Assembly: GCA_030762935.1 (NCBI GenBank)
Contig: CM060900.1
Span: forward strand, 287,355,784-287,419,783
DNA length: 64,000 nucleotides
Origin: Hymenopus coronatus
Taxonomy: Eukaryota; Arthropoda; Insecta; Mantodea; Hymenopodidae
Direction: 5' to 3'
A model generated the notes under the pieces. That model had not been told where the DNA came from. It made no database searches and saw only the letters and a list, made by a program, of their open reading frames with translations. How positions within the stretch are numbered: position 1 is the first letter of the stretch; each line of letters begins with the position of its first letter. Positions 59,043 through 64,000 of this stretch are shown piece by piece. The position numbers were made by a program, and so were the translations under genes.

Positions 59043-61300
59043 CTAAGGTCCAATAGGATCATAGTAGGGGAAAATTCTTGGTACATGAACATTGTATTTG
59101 TTAGCTTTAAGCACATCAGGCCTACCTGCAAGATATATCACTGGTGTTGTTTGTTTCAGAATGACAAAAGGATCAAAGTATCTGTGAAGTAATTTACAAT
59201 GTTTACTCTTTTTCCTGATAGGGGTAAAGATTTTTACAACTTGTCCTACTTGGAACTTAACACCCTATGTTTAGCATCAAAAAGATGTATCTGCTTAATC
59301 TATTGTTGGTTGATATTATTTAAAAATAACTGGAGTGCCTTCTGAATATCTTCCAATATCTGCCTGACAAACAAATATGTAATGTTGATTGCAGCTGAAC
59401 CTGATGTGGCAAAGCTGGTTCTCTACCATAGATTAAAAAGAACGGTGAAAAGTTTGTGGTGTCCGGGACACTAGAGTTATATGAAAAGATAACTTAGGTG
59501 AGCACAGCTTTCCATTTCTTTGATTCTGATCTACAAAATGACTGTACATTGATACCAGAGTTTGATTCAAATGCTCAGTCAGACCGCTATAAGCTGGATG
59601 GTACAAAATAGTGAAGTCAGGTGAAACTGACAGGGCCTTCAACAATTCCTCAGTGACATCACTCAGAAAAACTCACCCTCTGTCTAACAACAAACAAGCT
59701 GGTGCACCATGCCTGCAAATTATTTAGTACAAAATAAATTTTGCAACTTGAATAATAGCAGCAGAAAATGGGGTTGCTTCCACCCAGCAAGAAGCATACT
59801 CAGTGGCAACAGTGATGAGCCCATTTGCAGAAGATGAACGTGGCAACGGGCCAAGAATGTGAATTATCCTCTGATCCCTTATGGCAGAAACAGGCATCTG
59901 TCAAAAAAGTCCAGCAGGTTTCTGATTTTTCAGAACTTTACAAGATTGACAACTTGGACAAGTGTAAACAAAATACTCTATTTTTTTTTTTTTCATACCA
60001 ATTCAGTAATATCTTGAATTAATTTTAGGGAAAGTGCCTGAAAACCCTAAATGCCCCGACAAAGGATCATCATGACAACCTGACAAGATTTCATGCTCAA
60101 GAGACTCAGGGACCGCCAAAAGAATAAAAGGACCTGTGGAACCTGCATTCTTCCTATCTAATTTCAAAATATAAGTTGCTGCGTGACTCTGGATTTTTGG
60201 TTGAGCTTCTTGAGGATTTTTAAGTGCTTCAATAATTGGCAAAAGAAGAGGATCTGATTTTTGTTTATCACCTACTTGCACTGTGAGACAAAAGACATGT
60301 GATCCATTCATCTAACTGTTCCAACTGATCAGTTTTGGATGCATTACTGAAAATCTACACAAGGTATCAGCAGCATCAATGTGTTTCTTACCCAATTTAT
60401 ATAAAATAGTGTAATCAAATTCCTGAAGTTTAAGATTCCAGCAAGCCAATCTACCAGTGACATCTTTCAAATTATTCAGATAACATAAAGAATAATGATC
60501 AGACACAGTATTCATTACATGTCAATCTATAAGTTTATTTGTTATTAATGACAAAATTATGTAACCTACCACGTAGCCAAACACAAAGTTTCTAAAGTAA
60601 GGCTCAAAGCAACTGCCTGTAGTTCTAACTCTGGATAGCATAGTTCTTTTCACATTTGAACAATATACAAGAAACATAAGCAATAAGCACCCTGAATGCA
60701 ATATAACAAAATGCAGCCAATTCCAAAGCTGTTGGGATCAGAACGCAAATCTGTATAAGCTCCAGGAACAAAATGGGCCAACATAGGTGCTGATGTCAAT
60801 GCATTTTTCAACTAGTCAAATGCAGTATTCTACCCTGAACCCTGATGACATTTTTCATTGCTTAGTTAACTGCATCAGAGTTTGGACAATTGTGCAATAA
60901 TTACAGATGAATTTTCAGTATAAATTGAAAAGTCCTAATATTTTCCAGTATATCTCACATTCTTTGGTACAGGGAGCTCTTGGAAGAATTTGATATTGTT
61001 GGAATTAGGGGAAATTCCATCCTTTGGAAACAGACTTCAAAACCAAGTAACTTAATTTCATCCATGGCAAAAAAACACTTCTTTCGTTTGAGCTTAAAAT
61101 TATGTTCATGTAAGCGTTGGAAGTTCTAAGTTTTCCAAGAGGCCTGAGAAGGAGCTAGAGAAAATGATAAAGTCGTCCAAATAAGCAAATGTCTTCTTAC
61201 ATTTCAAATCACCTAACAGTTTATCAGCAACATAGCTGAAAAGTCATGGGGCATAGCAAGACCAAACGAGGGCCTTTCAAGTTTATTTATTCTTCCTGTA
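59043..61300 (-). pseudogene. Ty3/gypsy pol remnant C: RT, RNase H, integrase
   Basis: Minus-strand order: RT catalytic block (FAYLDDFIIFSS, about 61170), RNase H C-terminal part (DHYSLCYLNNLKDVTGRLAC, 60500; KHIDAADTLCRFS), integrase zinc-binding region (AVPESLEHEILSGCHDDPLS, 60120; GHLGFSGTFPKI), integrase core end (YHPAYSGLTEHLNQTLVSMY, about 59590), and a C-terminal piece (LLHRYFDPFVIL; VHVPRIFPYYDPIGP) ending at 59043. The integrase core is incomplete and frames are broken. It is a different lineage from remnants A and B and faces B tail-to-tail. Confidence 0.8.
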
Positions 61301-61504
61301 CCAGCTACTGGATGCTATTTAGACAAAGAGTACCAAATTCATAACAATGATATAAAATAATAATAAAATAGGATAACAAAACTGAAGATAACAATGTACA
61401 AAAACAGTAACTATAAAGATAAAACAATAACAGAAAAGTTTCAAGGCTTAAATTATGCATGTGATTTCTAAAAATTACAGTGGAATGTTTAATAGTATTA
61501 ATAG

Positions 61505-63370
61505 CAAGATCATAAATAATTATTTTACTAAACCCAGATATCCTCAAAAAGTTTATAAAAAAACTGGGGATAGTTCCTTAGGCACTGATCAATCTGGTTG
61601 CATTCTATAAATTGAAGGTGGTATTTTTCTTTGAAATAATTGATACTGCCTTCAAATATTAGCCTCTTCTCAGCATTTAATTCTTCAGTTGGTTCTAATA
61701 TGACTTGAATCTGATGGTAAGATTGATTAATGCCCCTGGAAGAGGTTAGGTTTAAAGGCAATGATGTTGGTATGCCAGTTACTTCCTTCACCAGAGAGAT
61801 CATAACCTTCTTTGTAAGCTTCATATCCATGCTCTCTTAGGGCTTGTGCAATGGCTGATCTTGCAGCATGATGACATGAATTACATAATGCTTCACCATG
61901 TAAACAGGCTCCAAATACATGAGCAAGGGTTTCAAACTCTCTGTAACATCATCAATAGAAGTTGTTGTCTTAGGATCTCATGATATGGTGCATAATGCTG
62001 TTACATTTGAGGTCATCTTTATAGCTTCATGCCGTTCACTACAGTGGTCAGAAATCCATCTATTTGCAGGGGTATATTCTTTAAAAAGGGGTACACCTTT
62101 TCCTTTATGGCTTTTCTGGCACAAAATTTCAAAGGATCACACCTCTTAGTTCTTGTCTAATTTTCCGTGTGTCTATGTCTATCCATCCATTATTAATTAA
62201 GGAATAAAGTTATTTCCAGCTAGGCTTATTGAGGCTTCTTGAGAAAGATTGTGTGTAGAAGTTAAATAGGTTATTTGAAGCCATTAGGATGTTGCAAGAA
62301 TTGATGTGTTGTAAATATACCTCCTGTTTTTTTCTTCTTTTTTTTGGTAGTGTTTAACTCCCATTTTTACTGCTCTGGCACCGCAGGCGATGATACTGAT
62401 GATACATGAAGATGGAGCCTTGGTGGAATGAGATGGCGGAGGAAACCGGAGAAAACCCACCCCTGTGCCGTTTTGTCCACAACAAATCTCAAATGCGGTC
62501 ACTTGGGATCGAACCCAGACCATCTAGGTGAGAGGCGAATGGTCTGACCACGGCACGGCCAACATAGCTCCTGTGCTGCACAAAATACTCCAAGACCTTT
62601 GAATTTGGAATCAGCATATAACATGTCATTTGGGATTTCTAATGGAAGTTGCAAAATTTCTTTCAATGCACCCCTAATATAATATTAATCATTAATGAAC
62701 TTGAATGGAATTTCTTTGGAGACATGGTCTGAAATGGATAAACCAAACTGGGACATATTGAGCTTTTGATCTGCCTGCAGAATCGGTGAAGAGATGAGGA
62801 GTTCTAGGGATGATATTGTCTTACTCAAAACATCTGCTGGGTTGAAGCAAACTTTGCTTGAGAAACTCACACCTAAATAGCGGATTTGCTTCCCTTATTT
62901 TAAACATGAAATGTTTCTTCCTTCTAGAAAAGTGGCCCTTTTCAATACAAATACATTTACATTTATTAACATTGACATCAAGGCCAATTTCTACAAAATG
63001 TTGCATTGTATTATTAGCCAGTAGTGAATCTGATACTTTATCTTTACCTATAATGACGATGTCATCAGTGAAACCTACTAAACTTATTGCTTTTTTGTCA
63101 GGACTCAGTTGGAAGCCATATTATGTAGTTATAATGTTCTCGCTCAGTTCGTCTAGTACATGATTGATTGCAATGTTGAATAGTGTGGGATATAGGGGAG
63201 GGCCTTGCATTACACCTCTGTTTAATAAAATGGGCCATGTTTTGGATTTCTGAGACTGAATCTGTGTTGTGTTTCTAATTTGTAAACTGATTATAAGATT
63301 TACAAGTTTATCTGGGATTGACAAGGCCCTTAATGTATTTTCTATTACCTATTCACTCTTAGCTTCATCT
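61505..63370 (-). pseudogene. R2-clade-like LINE: RT and RLE-type C terminus, split by a SINE
   Basis: Minus-strand pieces: SIPDKLVNLIISLQIRNTTQ (63320), RT block B (GVMQGPPLYPTLFNIAINHV, 63200), a catalytic block read FTDDIVIIGKDK (about 63070), IGLDVNVNKCKCICIEKGHF (62990), a linker (SISDHVSKEIPFKFIND), then after the SINE FETLAHVFGACLHGEALCN (about 61930), CHHAARSAIAQALREHGYEA (about 61870), and a C-terminal region to 61528 (IQVILEPTEELNAEKRLIFE). A His/Cys cluster followed by a restriction-enzyme-like C terminus is the R2-group layout. Frames are broken and the first residue of the catalytic block is unusual. No rDNA flanks it. Confidence 0.75.
62328..62563 (-). mobile_element. SINE family 2 inserted in the R2-like LINE
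   Basis: The minus-strand copy carries an A-rich tail (T-rich at 62328-62345 on the plus strand), body and inverted B box (GGGATCGAACCCA). Target duplications ATACCTCCTGT (62317-62327) and ATAGCTCCTGT (62564-62574) differ at one base. LINE coding sequence continues on both sides. Confidence 0.9.
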
Positions 63371-64000
63371 GCACCAAAACGGCTCCACATGGCCAGTGCA
63401 CTGTGATACAACACAGTAGCAGTGCACGCAGGAATGTAATCTCATTCTAACAATCTAAATTACAGAATGAATCTAGTTTTAAATAGTAAAATATTCTATA
63501 TAAATACTTAAGAGGTTGAATTGACTCTGATTTGTATCGTTAAACAAAGCTACAAATCCTAACATGCTATTCGTATGATTCACCTGATTTCCACAATATT
63601 GTTTACACAGTAATGGTTGCTGTTTTGAATCATGGAGGACAGTCCCTGTGAATTTCGTCTTGCATCTCCATCGAGTTACATAAAGCATAAGACTGGTAAA
63701 CCATTGATTAGTGGTGAAAAATTATAATGTTGAATGTTTATTGTAAGTTTTGAGAGAAATATCCAACACTTCCCATAAAAGAAGTGGCCAAATTAACTTC
63801 TGAGTTCACTGGTGTCTCGGCTACAAGTATAAACAGTGCTCGCAAAGAAAACTCCAAAATCAGAAAAGTGGTTATACCCGAGAAAAAAGAAAGCACGTGA
63901 AATATGTGATTAAAAAATTGATGATCATGGGGAGAATGCATTTCGCATAATGGTGCACAATTTTAAAACAGTTGAAAAGTGCTACATATAACGAAAGAAG
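63371..64000. other. non-coding, nothing recognised
   Basis: No supported gene or repeat to the window end. The minus-strand open frames at 63479-63688 and 63738-63941 show no motif. Confidence 0.35.

Overview
This window reads as animal nuclear DNA, most likely from an arthropod (a chelicerate is my best guess from the transposon families; I cannot prove it). It is AT-rich, shows no bacterial-style operons, rRNA genes or CRISPR arrays, and is dominated by transposable elements in several age layers. Host coding sequence is sparse. The best candidates are a terminal exon with a polyadenylation signal (4575-5002), two phase-compatible exons (7391-7926), a weaker candidate at 9377-9616, and decayed exon-like blocks at 17002-18052 (one Tudor-like) and 19276-19493. 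None could be matched to a named gene. Layout, 0-13 kb: a 35-bp tandem duplication, a mariner-type MITE (923-1156), a mariner-superfamily element with terminal inverted repeats and a nearly complete transposase (2031-3350), a decayed RTE-like LINE on the minus strand (3380-4300), candidate host exons, a tRNA-derived SINE (family 1) with target duplications, and a LINE reverse-transcriptase fragment (10512-11345). 13-22 kb: the first of three copies of an unclassified repeat with a terminal hairpin (R1), a satellite array whose ~142-bp units alternate between two types, and a long foldback element with 3-bp TTA duplications inserted in a second tandem repeat. 22-30.5 kb is the centrepiece: an old minus-strand LINE is split by a nearly full-length plus-strand CR1-like LINE (about 24820-29271) with an ORF1 carrying an SGNH-esterase-like domain and a 1013-aa endonuclease/reverse transcriptase ORF2; a SINE (family 2) is nested in the older LINE. 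30-45 kb: several SINE families, a hAT transposase pseudogene followed by a ~94-bp satellite, a DDE transposase pseudogene split by a family-1 SINE, a Jockey-like LINE (minus), and a Ty3/gypsy RNase H-integrase remnant split by another SINE. 45-64 kb: a degenerate ~35-bp minisatellite, a Tc1 remnant, SINEs, a second hAT pseudogene, a pogo-like MITE, two gypsy pol remnants facing each other (57-61 kb, one with a candidate LTR), and an R2-clade-like LINE on the minus strand interrupted by a family-2 SINE. The elements do not act as a pathway. The useful information is stratigraphic: nesting and target-site duplications give the order of insertion, and LINE 3-prime tails sit beside long ATT/TAA microsatellites.
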